A DNA stretch of 64,000 nt from Albidovulum sediminis (GTDB lineage: Bacteria > Pseudomonadota > Alphaproteobacteria > Rhodobacterales > Rhodobacteraceae): positions 1-64,000 of the forward strand of contig NZ_JAOCQF010000005.1 of assembly GCF_025380365.1 (NCBI RefSeq), in the 5' to 3' direction. A program made the translations under genes and the position numbers. This document shows, piece after piece, positions 8,480 to 17,627 of the stretch. Each line of letters begins with the position of its first letter. Positions within the stretch are counted from its first letter, which is position 1. The notes under the pieces were generated by a model. That model worked only from the letters and a program-made list of their open reading frames with translations, searched no databases and was not told the origin of the DNA.

Positions 8480-8944
8480 GTGACCTATCCAACACGAAGA
8501 ACGTTTCTGCTTACCCTCTTCGCGCTCACACTGACGTCCCCTGTGTTTGCCCAAGAAAATCTGCCCATTTATGTGGTTAAGGATCCGGGCTGTCCTTGCT
8601 GCAATGCCTGGATCGGTTACCTTCGTGAAAACGGTTTTGTGGTCAGCTTCGAAGAGCGCAGCACTGAAGAGCTTGCGGCGTTTAAGCGGCAGCAAGGTAT
8701 CCCGGACGCGCTTGTGTCCTGCCACACCGCGACGGTCGGCGGCTACACTATCGAAGGGCACGTTCCTGCCGTTGATATCCGCAGACTTCTGGCGGACGCG
8801 CCGGATGCTATCGGGCTTACGGTCCCCGGCATGCCTTACGGCTCGCCCGGCATGGGATCCGAGGCTGAGCGAGAGGCGTATGACGTCATTCTGATCGGAC
8901 GGGACGGTTCTGCATCGACCTTCTCGCGGTATGAGGCCGCCTGA
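8480..8944 (+). CDS. DUF411 metal-binding secreted protein
   Basis: A 154-residue protein with a Tat-like or Sec signal (RRTFLLTLFALTLTSPVFAQ). It carries the DUF411 signature YVVKDPGCPCCNAW with Cys at about 38, 40 and 41, then SCHTATVGGYTIEGHVP and the conserved GLTVPGMPYGSPGM. DUF411 proteins are found with copper-resistance genes and are thought to bind copper. A GTG start at 8480 sits 8 bases behind AGGAG; the ATG at 8476 is in another frame and reads into a stop. Confidence 0.88.
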   Translation: MTYPTRRTFLLTLFALTLTSPVFAQENLPIYVVKDPGCPCCNAWIGYLRENGFVVSFEERSTEELAAFKRQQGIPDALVSCHTATVGGYTIEGHVPAVDIRRLLADAPDAIGLTVPGMPYGSPGMGSEAEREAYDVILIGRDGSASTFSRYEAA

Positions 8945-8972
8945 CACTTTGCATGGCTTTTTGCCGCGTTGG

Positions 8973-9003
8973 CACGGGCAGGTGAGAAACACACCCGCCC
9001 GTG
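8973..9003. terminator. Hairpin between convergent DUF411 and DUF305 genes
   Basis: Arms at 8973-8984 (CACGGGCAGGTG) and 8992-9003 (CACCCGCCCGTG) pair at 11 of 12 positions around a seven-base loop. It lies in the 68-base gap between two genes that end facing each other. There is no T-run, so it may block readthrough rather than be a classical terminator. Confidence 0.4.
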
Positions 9004-9012
9004 TGGATGATG

Positions 9013-9353
9013 CTACATGCCTTTGGCGGCAAGCCAGGCGTTCATCTGAGCGATTTCGGTTTCCTGCGCGGCAATCACAGCTTCAGCCAGAGCGCGCATT
9101 TCGGGATCTTTCCCGAACTCCAACTGTACTTTTGCCATCGCTACCGCCGCCTTATGGTGCGGTATCATGCCCTTTACGAAATCAACATCGGCGTCCCCAC
9201 TGTAGGGGATCATCATGTCTGTCATCATCTTGTCCATAGCCGCAGCGTAGGCCTTTGTGGCTGGATCATTCGCAAGTTCTGGCGGGATAAAGGAGGCGTG
9301 GCTCATCATCTCCATGCCCTCCATCCCGGCCATACCGGAATGGTCCATCTTGG
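9013..9353 (-). pseudogene. DUF305 protein gene, 5' end removed by a transposon
   Basis: The frame gives 111 residues from an ATG at 9348. It starts in a Met/His-rich stretch ([15 protein letters not shown]) and contains the DUF305 core ([19 protein letters not shown] and [17 protein letters not shown]). DUF305 proteins are normally secreted copper-associated proteins with a signal peptide before this region. Here the transposon end begins at 9354, five bases upstream of the ATG, so the signal peptide and promoter are gone. The ATG is most likely an internal Met. It is probably inactive or mislocalised. Confidence 0.8.
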
Positions 9354-9961
9354 TGTCGCGTTGTCCTTTAATCTAGCACACTGCGCGTTGGCCAGCATTT
9401 GTTGCCCTTAAATATGACATTCAGGCGCCCGCTAGTCGGAGTCTTTCCCTGTTTCGCAGTACGATCCGGTCAACTGCGTCAAGAAGGCGGGGCTCTTTTT
9501 CAAACGCACGAAGCAAGGCAACTCTTGCGTACCCATCGAGGCCAGTGCTGAACAGTGCCGCCTTGACCAGTGGACGTGACTGAGCTTCAACGATGGTGGC
9601 AAGGCAGAAGAGTCTCACGTCGGGTCTGGGACTTTGAAGGGCAAAGGCCGTATCGGCGCGAACGGACTTGAGCGCCTTGGCATAGGAGGCCGCCCGCATG
9701 GCGCGTCTAAGTTTGTTGGCGCAGTTGGACGTCACCGCACTTTCGAGCAGCCCTGCCCCGCTTCGAGCACGACGCACCAGCTGTTCGGATATTCGGCTGC
9801 GATCAGGCTTGATGAGGATAGAAATGAGTCGGTTGCCGCAGATCTGGCAGTCGAATGCCCATAATTTCCGCCATTGTTTGAGCGCTATGCCACGCCGAGA
9901 GCAGTCGGGACACGACTGGAACGCGACCTGCGCCGTCATCAGGGCTTCGGTTTCGGTCACC
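9354..9961. mobile_element. Left end of a TniABQ-type transposon with truncated tniQ
   Basis: The end starts TGTCGCGTTGTCC at 9354, with end motifs at 9361-9378 and 9402-9419, 41 bases apart as in the complete element at 14237. The tniQ reading inward is homologous to, but diverged from, the one at 14291-15142. Homology stops near 9961, where an unrelated gene fragment begins. This is the remnant of a separate, older copy. Confidence 0.75.
9421..9960 (-). pseudogene. tniQ: TniQ, N-terminally truncated
   Basis: The frame gives about 179 residues matching the C-terminal two thirds of the intact TniQ in this window: zinc-finger pairs CPDC and CQIC with AFDCQICGNRL, then RRARSGAGLL, RRAMRAA, RPDVRLFCLA and the tail AFEKEPRLLDAVDRIV. 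The first 100 or so residues, including the DELLSGWLARLA segment, are missing upstream of 9960. TniQ proteins act in target selection for Tn5053/Tn7-like elements. Without its N-terminus this copy is probably dead. Confidence 0.8.
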
Positions 9962-9986
9962 CGTTGCGGGCACCGCGCGTAACACC

Positions 9987-10403
9987 GAACATGACTTTCT
10001 TTTCACCCAGACCCTGATCGAGGCCATCACCACCGACCCGGGCTTCAAGAACGGCCGCTATGCTACCTCTGCTGATGTGGCCGCCGGGCTGCGCCGTCAT
10101 GCGATGCTTTGGACGGTGATGGGCTGGTCAACCGAGTTCTTCCAGCAGGGCCGCCACAAGGCGCTTAGCTTCACCGACATGGACCATTTTGTCGATGCCT
10201 TCATGTGCGGGTATTTCGGGTCAATGGACCCTAACAACCTGCTTCGGATGGCATGGAAATGGCAGCGGGGCGATGTATCACGCGACACCGGCGGTGATCT
10301 GGCCGCTGCCTTGGCGCGAGTCACTGCAAAGATGTTGGTGATGCCGATCACCCACGAAATGTTCTTCCCACCGTCCGATTGCGCCCGAGAAGCTGCACTG
10401 GTG
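9987..10403 (+). pseudogene. Fragment of a homoserine O-acetyltransferase-like alpha/beta hydrolase
   Basis: The frame reads TLIEAITTDPGFKNGRY, GLRRHAMLWTVMGWS, NNLLRMAWKWQRGDVS and LAAALARVTAKMLVMPITHEMFFPP, the central and C-terminal part of MetX-like acyltransferases. The N-terminus (with the catalytic Ser) and the last segment with the catalytic His are absent. The frame then runs directly into a LysR fragment. It is debris between transposon copies, not a gene. Confidence 0.65.
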
Positions 10404-10456
10404 ATCGGCTTTCCATTGGTGACATTGGCCGCGCCGGGATTATTCCCTGACACCCA

Positions 10457-10691
10457 AATCAGTCCCCACGACCTCGATCCTGCACTTTGTCTGGCCCTGG
10501 GAAACCGGCCCTGGAAGTTCAGCCGGAATGGTGAAGAGCTCCGCTTGCAGCCCCAAGGCAGGCTGCGGTCAAACAGCGGCACGTTTTTGGCTCAAAGCGC
10601 GGTGGCCGGTGCAGGTGCCATTCAGGTACCGTCATATTATGGCTCTCAGGATTGCGCTAAACGTCGCTTAATCCAACTATTTCCTGACTGA
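10457..10691 (+). pseudogene. C-terminal fragment of a LysR-type regulator
   Basis: In the same frame as the preceding hydrolase fragment, about 78 residues read like the end of a LysR effector domain: SPHDLDPALCLAL, PWKFSRNGEELRLQPQGRL, then a Ser/Ala-rich segment and RRLIQLFPD before TGA. There is no DNA-binding domain. The fusion with the hydrolase fragment indicates deletion or recombination. Between 10692 and 10836 nothing further is recognisable. Confidence 0.6.
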
Positions 10692-10836
10692 GTTGCATCA
10701 GAAGAGTTCGAGTTTTTCATCGTTTACCCGCAACAGAGATATGTACTGTCACGCCTGCGCGCACTAATAGACTATGTAGTTTCCTCCAGTCACTAATGTA
10801 ACGATTCCGTTGGGTTAGAGCCAAAGTCTACGGGAA

Positions 10837-11823
10837 TCAAACTGCTGCGCGCCACATCCGGTAGCGGCCTTGCCCTGTCACTTCACGGATCAACCCCCGC
10901 GCTTCCATCCAAGCAAGGTTTCGCTGGACGGCCGCACGACTTGCACCAGTCAGGGCTTCAGCCATCGGGGCAGAGACGAACGGCCATTCGGCCAGTACAG
11001 CGCTCAAAGCCAAGGGCGTGCGGCCCGAAAGCGGTGACGTCTCGGCTTCCGCCCTCGCCGACCACGCCTCGGTATCGTCCAGATGCCGCATTGCTGTCAG
11101 GCATGCCGTCTCCATTCCATCGAGCCAACGCGCAAGGCGGTCAGCCGGTAGGCCACCAGCGCGCAGCCCCCCTGCCCCGCCCATGGCTAGAGGCGCAAAG
11201 ACCGCACCCTTTCCCTCACTGGCCGCGATCCGCGCGGCAGTGACGGCCGCTTCCATCCGGTCGCCGTGTTGCCCAAGGCCCGCCAAGCTCCACAGGTGAA
11301 AGCCGATGCAGGCGCGGGTGATCGGGTGCAGATCGGTGGCTTGCGAAATGAAATCAACCCAACCGCTTGCGCGATCCGCAAAGGGCTCCGCCTCATCCGC
11401 CAAGTTCGCGGTGTCACGGCGGTCGAGGAAGGCTGACAGGTCCTGCTCCGGTCCCGGCCCACCCATTAGTCGCCGCACCGCCCATCCGATACGCGCGAGG
11501 GCCGCAGTGTCGTCGTGTAAGCCAGACAGGCGCAGGGAAATCCAGAGCACTAGCCGATCCGGCCCGATGCGGTCGCCTGCGAACCAGCTCAGGTCGGCCG
11601 CTTCGATCAGGGCGAGCCTGTGGCGCCAACCCTCCGGCCCGCGCTTCAGCCGCTCGTCCAGCGCGCCAAGCCGACTCGCGACACGGGCGAGGCGTGCGGC
11701 ATGCCCCGCCTCGGCCTTCCGCCAGTGGTCGAGAACCGCCGTCTCGCGAGATTCCGCGCCTGGCCCGGGCGGCAGATCGTCGGGCTCCTCTTCGATCGGA
11801 CCGGGCAGGAACCACTGTCGCAT
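10837..11823 (-). CDS. Helix-turn-helix protein of unknown function
   Basis: About 328 residues, mostly alpha-helical. An N-terminal part contains LGALDERLKRGPEGWRHRLALIEAADLSWFAGD; the middle has GGAGGLRAGGLPADRLARWL; the C-terminal 70 residues form a winged helix (PLALSAVLAEWPFVSAPMAEALTG, AAVQRNLAWMEARGLIREVTG). The layout recalls the DUF1403/DUF1612 plasmid-borne proteins, but I cannot decide which. It is divergent from tniA at 11952. Its role is unknown; it may be cargo of the transposon or its regulator. ATG at 11823; a GTG at 11832 is possible. Confidence 0.6.
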   Translation of the reverse strand: MRQWFLPGPIEEEPDDLPPGPGAESRETAVLDHWRKAEAGHAARLARVASRLGALDERLKRGPEGWRHRLALIEAADLSWFAGDRIGPDRLVLWISLRLSGLHDDTAALARIGWAVRRLMGGPGPEQDLSAFLDRRDTANLADEAEPFADRASGWVDFISQATDLHPITRACIGFHLWSLAGLGQHGDRMEAAVTAARIAASEGKGAVFAPLAMGGAGGLRAGGLPADRLARWLDGMETACLTAMRHLDDTEAWSARAEAETSPLSGRTPLALSAVLAEWPFVSAPMAEALTGASRAAVQRNLAWMEARGLIREVTGQGRYRMWRAAV

Positions 11824-11951
11824 TTGCTTCACGATTTCACTGCGTCCTTTTCACATTATTTCCGCATGGTAGGGGGAAAACAGGGGCCAACTTGTGCTTT
11901 GCGATTTCAATTTCATCACTGATTTCAATAGCGAGGCGAGGGCACAGAGGG

Positions 11952-13613
11952 ATGACAGCTTCCTTCGACGATCGACCGCTGAACAGCAACAGCCAGGCGG
12001 CGTCCGATGAGGCTTGGAACAAGGCCGTCCGGATCGCGCGAGAACTGGATCAGGCCCTCGATGGGGTCGTGCCGATGCGGGAGGCCGTCACACGTGCGGC
12101 AACAGAGCTGCGCCTTTCCACCCGTCAGGTCTACAATCATCTTGCCCGGTATCGCGGGGATCGTCGTGTCTCATCGCTATTGCCCAGGACGAACGGATCG
12201 CGGCGCACGCGGATCGCCTCCGAGGTCGAAACCATCATTGTTGCAACACTGCGGGAGATGTGGCTCCGGCCGGAACAACCCGATCTCGCGCCGATCGTCG
12301 ACGAAATCCGCGCGCGCTGTGCCAGTGAAGGTTTAAAGCCCCCGGCCTATGTCACCGTGGCCAAAAGGATCCCGCGCGTGTTCTCCCCCGAAGAGATTGC
12401 GCGGCGACGGCTTTCCGGTGGCAAACACTTGCACCGCCTGAAGCCGCGTCCGGGGTACATCCGCGCGACCCATGCCCTTGACGTCGTCCAGATCGATCAC
12501 ACGCCGGCCGATATCCAGTTCGTCGAGGTGATCGACGACCACGGCGTTTTCGTGGGCAGACCCTATCTGACCATCGCCGCCGATGTCGCGACCAGTGCAA
12601 TCATCGGCTTTTGCCTCACCCTCGAGCGCCCTTCCCGACTATCAGTCGCACTTTGCCTTGCGCACGCGATGTGCCGAAAGGATGACTGGCTGGCCGAACG
12701 CGGGATTGCGCACCCATGGACAATGTATGGCCGCCCGAAGCAGATCGTTGTCGACTCAGCCAAGGAATTCCAGAGCAGTACCTTCACGACGGGATGTGCC
12801 GACTTCGGCATCGCCGTCCGCACCCGGAACAAGGGGACGGTACATCGGGGTGGCATTGTCGAGCGGCTTCTGGGCAAGGTGAACACGGTGCTTCGCTCTC
12901 TTCCCGGCAAGACCGGGCGGTCCATCGCGGACCGCGGAGATTATTCGTCCGACAAGCGGGCAAGCCTGACCTTCGCGGCCCTTGAGCGCTGCATTGCCCT
13001 GGCAATCATCGATCACAACCAGACACAGAACGCACGCAAGCTGACCGTGCCTCGCCTCGAATGGGAACGGCGGCTTCCACCGATTGACCGACAGATCGAC
13101 GATCCCACCGATGTCCTGCTCAACTTCCTGCCTCGCAAGACGCGCCGCATCTCTCCCCAAGGCGTCAGCCTGTTCGCCATCGACTACTTTGAACACTGGC
13201 TTGGGCCGCTCGTAGCCCGGCGTGACCGCCTTGCAGCTCTGGATCTGTGCTATGACCCCCGGGACATCAGCCAGATCTACATCGCCGATCCCGACACGCG
13301 TGTCTGGCGCCCGGTAAGGCGACGGGACGGGGTCACTATGTCGGTCACCCTCTGGCACCATGAAGCCGACCGAGCGCGCCAGCGCCAGAACCAGCAACGC
13401 CCCGTGCAGGACAAGACGCTCCTGCGCCGAGAAATCGCTGCAACGGTCGCGGGGGCCAAATCCGCAAAGGCTCAACTGAGAGAGATGACCCGAGCCCGAC
13501 ACGCCGCAGGCGCGACAAAACCATATCAAGCTGCAGGAGCCGTTTCAGAGGCGACGAATCCTGGACCGGCGCCTGACCGACCCCGTCGCGTCTTTCCTAT
13601 CGAGACCTGGTGA
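11952..13613 (+). CDS. tniA: TniA-type DDE transposase (first copy)
   Basis: A 553-residue Tn7/Tn5053-family transposase. An N-terminal helix-turn-helix region is followed by an rve catalytic core with D182 (VVQIDHT), D268 (IVVDSAKEF) and E304 (GIVERLLG), giving the usual 35-residue D-E spacing, then a Mu-type C-terminal beta-barrel (YDPRDISQIYI). It is intact in sequence. It differs clearly from the second tniA at 15962-17593, so it belongs to another transposon lineage. The tniB gene begins two bases after its stop. No matching terminal repeat was found upstream of it. Confidence 0.9.
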   Translation: MTASFDDRPLNSNSQAASDEAWNKAVRIARELDQALDGVVPMREAVTRAATELRLSTRQVYNHLARYRGDRRVSSLLPRTNGSRRTRIASEVETIIVATLREMWLRPEQPDLAPIVDEIRARCASEGLKPPAYVTVAKRIPRVFSPEEIARRRLSGGKHLHRLKPRPGYIRATHALDVVQIDHTPADIQFVEVIDDHGVFVGRPYLTIAADVATSAIIGFCLTLERPSRLSVALCLAHAMCRKDDWLAERGIAHPWTMYGRPKQIVVDSAKEFQSSTFTTGCADFGIAVRTRNKGTVHRGGIVERLLGKVNTVLRSLPGKTGRSIADRGDYSSDKRASLTFAALERCIALAIIDHNQTQNARKLTVPRLEWERRLPPIDRQIDDPTDVLLNFLPRKTRRISPQGVSLFAIDYFEHWLGPLVARRDRLAALDLCYDPRDISQIYIADPDTRVWRPVRRRDGVTMSVTLWHHEADRARQRQNQQRPVQDKTLLRREIAATVAGAKSAKAQLREMTRARHAAGATKPYQAAGAVSEATNPGPAPDRPRRVFPIETW

Positions 13614-13614
13614 C

Positions 13615-14253
13615 GTGGCCGACCATCTCCTGCCATCAACCTCAGCGTTGCTGGATGCGGATGCTGCCGCCCGCATGGCGCATATTCGGGCGCCACGCTG
13701 GATCGGCCATCCCGGTGCCTCTAGGGCACATGATGCGATGCGGCAGCTGCTGGAACGCCCGCCATCACTCCGCCCTCGCGGATTGCTGCTCGCCGGCCCC
13801 TATCACAACGGCAAGACCATGATCGCCGAACGCTTCGCCGTCGAACATCTGCGCCGTGCCGACCGGCAAAGGGTCTGGATGATCCAGACTCGGGAGGGGG
13901 CTGGCCTGTCGCATTTCTACGCCAGCATCCTGTCCGGGCTGCGCGCCCCGCAGGCTGTCGGCTGGCGCAGCCTGTCCCGCGCCAGCGAACAGGTCGATCA
14001 TCTTCTCGACAGCCTGAAGCCGCGCCTGCTCATCTTCGACGAATTCCACAGTGCGCTGCGCGGACGCCGACAGGATGTGAAGGCAATCTTCTCATTTCTG
14101 CGGCGGATCGCACGCGTGCATGACATCTCGCCCGTGCTTGTCGGCGAAATCGCCGTCTACGATGCGCTGCACGACACCGAAGAAATGGGCTCGCGGTTCG
14201 ATACGGTCGCGGTGCCACGGTGGGGTTTCGACGAAGTGTCGCGTTGCCGTTAA
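13615..14253 (+). pseudogene. tniB: TniB ATPase, 3' truncated by transposon insertion
   Basis: AAA+ target-immunity-type ATPase with P-loop GPYHNGKTMI and Walker B LLIFDEFHSAL. The 212-residue frame stops at 14253, only because at 14237 it runs into the left end of the second transposon; the last residues (VSRCR) come from that end. Intact TniB proteins are about 290 residues or longer. The missing C-terminal part is not found on the far side of the inserted element (after 17742), so flanking DNA was also lost or rearranged. Confidence 0.85.
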
Positions 14254-14302
14254 ATATGAGACGCGGTGCGTTGGGCGACATTTCTTGCCCTTAATTGTGA
14301 GA
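14237..14302 (+). repeat. Left transposon end with two TniA-binding motifs
   Basis: TGTCGC terminus, then TTGCCGTTAAATATGAGA (14244-14261) and TTGCCCTTAATTGTGAGA (14285-14302). The same pair spacing (41 bases) occurs in the remnant end at 9354. Consensus about TTGCCNTTAAATRTGAGA. Confidence 0.75.
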
Positions 14303-15142
14303 TTCTGCTGCCAGTGGGGAGGTCCGTTGTCGGGTGCGTTCCACGATCCGATCAACGGCGACTAACAGGCGCGGTTCCTTTTCGAATGCCGCCAGCAACG
14401 CAACCCTTGCAAAACCGTCGATGCCGGCGCTGAACATCACCGCCTTAACCAGCGGGCGCTTCCGGGCCACGGCGATCGCAGCGAGGCAGAACAGTCTCAC
14501 GTCCGGTCTGGGGCCCTGAAGTGCGAAGGCCGGATCCCCGCGGACCTTCTTGAGACCCATTGCAAAACGGGCGGCCCGCATCGCGCGACGGAGATCGACG
14601 CTGCCGCTGGACGTGGCTGCTTGCTCGAGCAGCCCTGCCCCGCTCCGGGCACGACGCAGCAACTTTTCTGGCTGGACCTCGACTTCGGATCTACCAAGGA
14701 TCGGAAGGAGCCTCTCTCCGCACTTCTGGCAGTCGAATGCCCAAGCCCGCCGCCAATGCTTCAGCGCGAGGCCAAGTCGTGAGCACCTGGGACAACGCTG
14801 GAACGGAACCTGCGCCGTCAGTAGCGCTTCGTTCTGGGGCAGTGCCGGAAAGATCAGCGACTGGACAAGCGCGGGAGAGACGCGCGCCGCCGCGGCGATC
14901 CGTCCAGCGGCTTCGGCGTTGAGTTCGAAGTTAAGCGTGTCGGCATGTCGGCTGTCCAGACCGACATGCGCCAGAAGTTCGCTGATTTCACAATAATTAC
15001 TGGCCGCCAGCCGCGCCAGCCAACCGGAGAGGAGCTCATCCCGGAGTGGCGCGACGGTCTTCGGGAGCGGGCGCAGCGTTACGCTCCCGACTGCTCGAGC
15101 CGCCGCTGAGCGGTTGCGTGGCGCGACCAGACCGGGGTCCAC
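14291..15142 (-). CDS. tniQ: TniQ target-selection protein
   Basis: A 283-residue TniQ-family protein. The N-terminal segment has PKTVAPLRDELLSGWLARLAA. Paired zinc-binding cysteines follow in CPRCSRLGLALKHW and FDCQKCGERLLPI, then RRARSGAGLLEQA and RPDVRLFCLAA. The C-terminus (ending SHN) overlaps the second end motif of the transposon. The ATG at 15142 overlaps the tniB gene by 64 bases; a later non-ATG start near 15080 would remove the overlap and fits the family's usual N-terminus, so the start is uncertain. Confidence 0.85.
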   Translation of the reverse strand: MDPGLVAPRNRSAAARAVGSVTLRPLPKTVAPLRDELLSGWLARLAASNYCEISELLAHVGLDSRHADTLNFELNAEAAGRIAAAARVSPALVQSLIFPALPQNEALLTAQVPFQRCPRCSRLGLALKHWRRAWAFDCQKCGERLLPILGRSEVEVQPEKLLRRARSGAGLLEQAATSSGSVDLRRAMRAARFAMGLKKVRGDPAFALQGPRPDVRLFCLAAIAVARKRPLVKAVMFSAGIDGFARVALLAAFEKEPRLLVAVDRIVERTRQRTSPLAAESHN

Positions 15143-15960
15143 TTCGTGATTGCGTCATCGGTGATGCATTCCTCGCCGGAGAGAATGGCATCGATAGACA
15201 GATCTTTGACCAGAGCGAAGATCCGCGAGGTCACCCCGCCGGTCAGTGCAAGGATCTGCTTGAGCGATTTAACCTTCAGATTGGATTTCTTCCCTAGCGG
15301 CATCGCCGCGATAAGGGTCTGGATCATGTCCGAGAACTCGGCGTCATCGCGCCAGTTCGGCAGGTGGTGCTCGTCCAGCCGCCGGGCAAGCTGCACGTCG
15401 CAACGGATTGCATCCACTGCTTCGCTGACCCCGAAGCAGACCAGAGACGCCTCGAGTTCGTTGCTGAGATAGCGCAGGACATTGAGGAAGCGGCGCTGCT
15501 CGCGGTGGGTTCCGGCCAACAGGTTGTGGACCTCGTCGATCATGATCATGCGAAGCCCGAGATCACGCAGCAGGGCAATCACTCGGACTTCGAGGGCGGC
15601 AACGCTCTGTGCGCGGACGCCCAGCGTCGTTGCCGGCGCGCCGACCGCCGCGAGGATATGCAGATAGAACCGCCGTTCGTCAGGAGCGGGCGGCGCCTGC
15701 AGCAAGAGCAGTGGGGTGTGGGTTATGCCCACGGCCGGGTCATATTCCGGCGCGTATCTGCGCGAGAGGTTCCGGGCGATCATCGTCTTGCCGATGCCCG
15801 AAGCACCATGGACGAGAAGGCCTGGCATCCGGGTTTGCCGCGGCGCGTCGATCAGGCTCTGCAACCTGTCCAGCACCCGCTCTGCGCGGGGAAAGCCGAT
15901 CCAGATGTCCGATTGAATGAGGGCGATACGACCGTCTTGCCCAGTTCCCCCTGCCCTCAC
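15079..15960 (-). CDS. tniB: TniB AAA+ ATPase of the complete transposon
   Basis: A 293-residue ATPase with P-loop VHGASGIGKTMI, Walker B MIMIDEVHNLLAG, the arginine-rich region QLARRLDEHHLPNW and a C-terminal helical lid (TGGVTSRIFALVKDLS). It partners TniA in target capture. The GTG at 15960 begins one base after the tniA TAA and gives the normal length; an ATG 35 codons upstream would overlap tniA deeply. It is only distantly related to the truncated TniB at 13615. Confidence 0.85.
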   Translation of the reverse strand: MRAGGTGQDGRIALIQSDIWIGFPRAERVLDRLQSLIDAPRQTRMPGLLVHGASGIGKTMIARNLSRRYAPEYDPAVGITHTPLLLLQAPPAPDERRFYLHILAAVGAPATTLGVRAQSVAALEVRVIALLRDLGLRMIMIDEVHNLLAGTHREQRRFLNVLRYLSNELEASLVCFGVSEAVDAIRCDVQLARRLDEHHLPNWRDDAEFSDMIQTLIAAMPLGKKSNLKVKSLKQILALTGGVTSRIFALVKDLSIDAILSGEECITDDAITKWTPVWSRHATAQRRLEQSGA

Positions 15961-15961
15961 G

Positions 15962-17593
15962 TTACCATCGCTCCACCTTGAACAACGGGCGCGACGTATC
16001 ACCGGTGTCGACCGGGCGCAGCCCCTCGGACGAGAAATCTGCTGGGGTTGGCCCTTTCGACGCACTGCGTCTTTCGCGGGATCGGCGTTCGGCCTTGGTC
16101 AGGATCCGGCTTTCCCCCTCGATCTGCCGTTGCTGTCGGATCAACTCTGCCAGGACCAGCTCATTAGACCCCGTCTTGCCTAAGGTCCGCGCCATCCTCA
16201 TGGCCTCGCGATACTCCCACAACGACACCGGCGGGATTTCCAGGTTTCGGTAGCGCGCCTCCACGCACCGTCCGCCGTCGAGCTCGACCCAGATCGCGGA
16301 GATGTCACGCGGATCGTAGCGCACGACCACCTTCCCGTCCTTTCGGGCAGCCCGCCCCGCCAGGGCATCCGACCAGTAGCGGATGTCGAACAGATGAATG
16401 CCATCCCGCCGAATCTGGCGCTTCTCGCTTGGCAGGAAGCTCACCCGGAACGCCTCCATGTCGAAGGGAATGTCGCTCGACATTTCCGCGGCCAGCGCCT
16501 CCCATTTGGCGACGGGCGTGCAGCCAAGGCTCGAGTGAACGCTGTTGTTGTAGCGACAGATTTCCAGAACGAACCAGCTGTCAAACTCACTCAGACTCAT
16601 CGCGGCCTTGGCTTCGGCATCATAGCTGCCCTTGGCGGCAATGGAGGACTCGGTCGTTCCAGGCAGCAGGTGCACGGCCCCCATCATCGTGCCGATCAGC
16701 CGCTCGATGTGACCGCCGAAGTGCGGGCGCGCCAGGGGCCGGTACGTGAGATCGATCCCCCATTCGGCACAGGCCCCTTGGAAGGTGTTCGACCGGAAAT
16801 CGCTGCCGTTGTCGACGTGAATGCTGCGCGGCCGGCCCTGTGCGGGCCAGGGTGCACTACTGCCCAGATCGGCCAGAAGCGCCGCCTTCGGCGCGACGGC
16901 CCGGGTCAGACAAAGCGCCACCGAGAGGCGAGACGGCGCCTCAAGGCTAACGTAGTATCCGGTCACCATCCGCGTGGCGATGTCGATCGTGAGCGTCACC
17001 CAGGGTCGGCCGATGGGTTTGCGCTCGAAACTGTCGACAAGAATGATGTCAGCCAGCGTGTGGTCGACCTGCACGACATCGAGGGGAAGGCCCACCTTCT
17101 TCCTGCCGGGCACCGGGCCAAACCTCTGGCGCGCCGCCTTTGCGCCCTCCCTTGCCCTCATGAGTTCGCGTTCGTCCAGCGCGTCCAGTCGCCGCTGCAC
17201 CGTCCGGCGCGTTGGCGACTGAAGGCCACGTTCACGACAAGCGATGCCGATCTCCTTGACTACGCGCGCCAGGCTGGCTCGCTCCCGCCGCAAATAGTAC
17301 CGGCGCAGATGGCCTTCGATGAGCGCCTCGACATCGCCGGAGATAACCGTCGTGCCCGAGCGCCGACCGCGCTTTCGTGCGGCCAGCGCGCTGGTCCGCC
17401 CACCATCCTCTGCCAGCCGCCTGATCCAGCGCCACACCGTCGCCCGGCTGACGCCGAGCTCCCAGACAGCATCCCGAACACCACTTTCCAGACTGCCGGC
17501 GCCCGCAAGATAGGCTTCCACGAGCGGGCGCAGGACCGTGGCCCTGCGATGGGTTTCGGCGCCAACCGCTTCGCCAGGATCCCCGTCCTCCAT
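15962..17593 (-). CDS. tniA: TniA-type DDE transposase of the complete transposon
   Basis: A 543-residue transposase. N-terminal helix-turn-helix (ELGVSRATVWRWIRRLAEDGG), then the catalytic triad D177 (VVQVDHT), D261 (HVDNGSDF) and E297 (GGHIERLIG) with a 35-residue D-E gap, then the Mu-type barrel with YDPRDISAIWVELDG. All key residues are present, so the element could be active. First gene of the tniA-tniB-tniQ operon; the four-motif transposon end sits right upstream. An ATG at 17593 fits the family length. Confidence 0.92.
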   Translation of the reverse strand: MEDGDPGEAVGAETHRRATVLRPLVEAYLAGAGSLESGVRDAVWELGVSRATVWRWIRRLAEDGGRTSALAARKRGRRSGTTVISGDVEALIEGHLRRYYLRRERASLARVVKEIGIACRERGLQSPTRRTVQRRLDALDERELMRAREGAKAARQRFGPVPGRKKVGLPLDVVQVDHTLADIILVDSFERKPIGRPWVTLTIDIATRMVTGYYVSLEAPSRLSVALCLTRAVAPKAALLADLGSSAPWPAQGRPRSIHVDNGSDFRSNTFQGACAEWGIDLTYRPLARPHFGGHIERLIGTMMGAVHLLPGTTESSIAAKGSYDAEAKAAMSLSEFDSWFVLEICRYNNSVHSSLGCTPVAKWEALAAEMSSDIPFDMEAFRVSFLPSEKRQIRRDGIHLFDIRYWSDALAGRAARKDGKVVVRYDPRDISAIWVELDGGRCVEARYRNLEIPPVSLWEYREAMRMARTLGKTGSNELVLAELIRQQRQIEGESRILTKAERRSRERRSASKGPTPADFSSEGLRPVDTGDTSRPLFKVERW

Positions 17594-17627
17594 CTTCTCC
17601 GACCGCTGCTTGCCCGCTTGAACGTTG

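Noticed and set aside
9013-9348. DUF305 gene as a complete cytoplasmic protein from the ATG at 9348
   Set aside because: Family members carry a signal peptide before this Met-rich stretch, and a transposon end begins five bases upstream. Truncation is the simpler reading.
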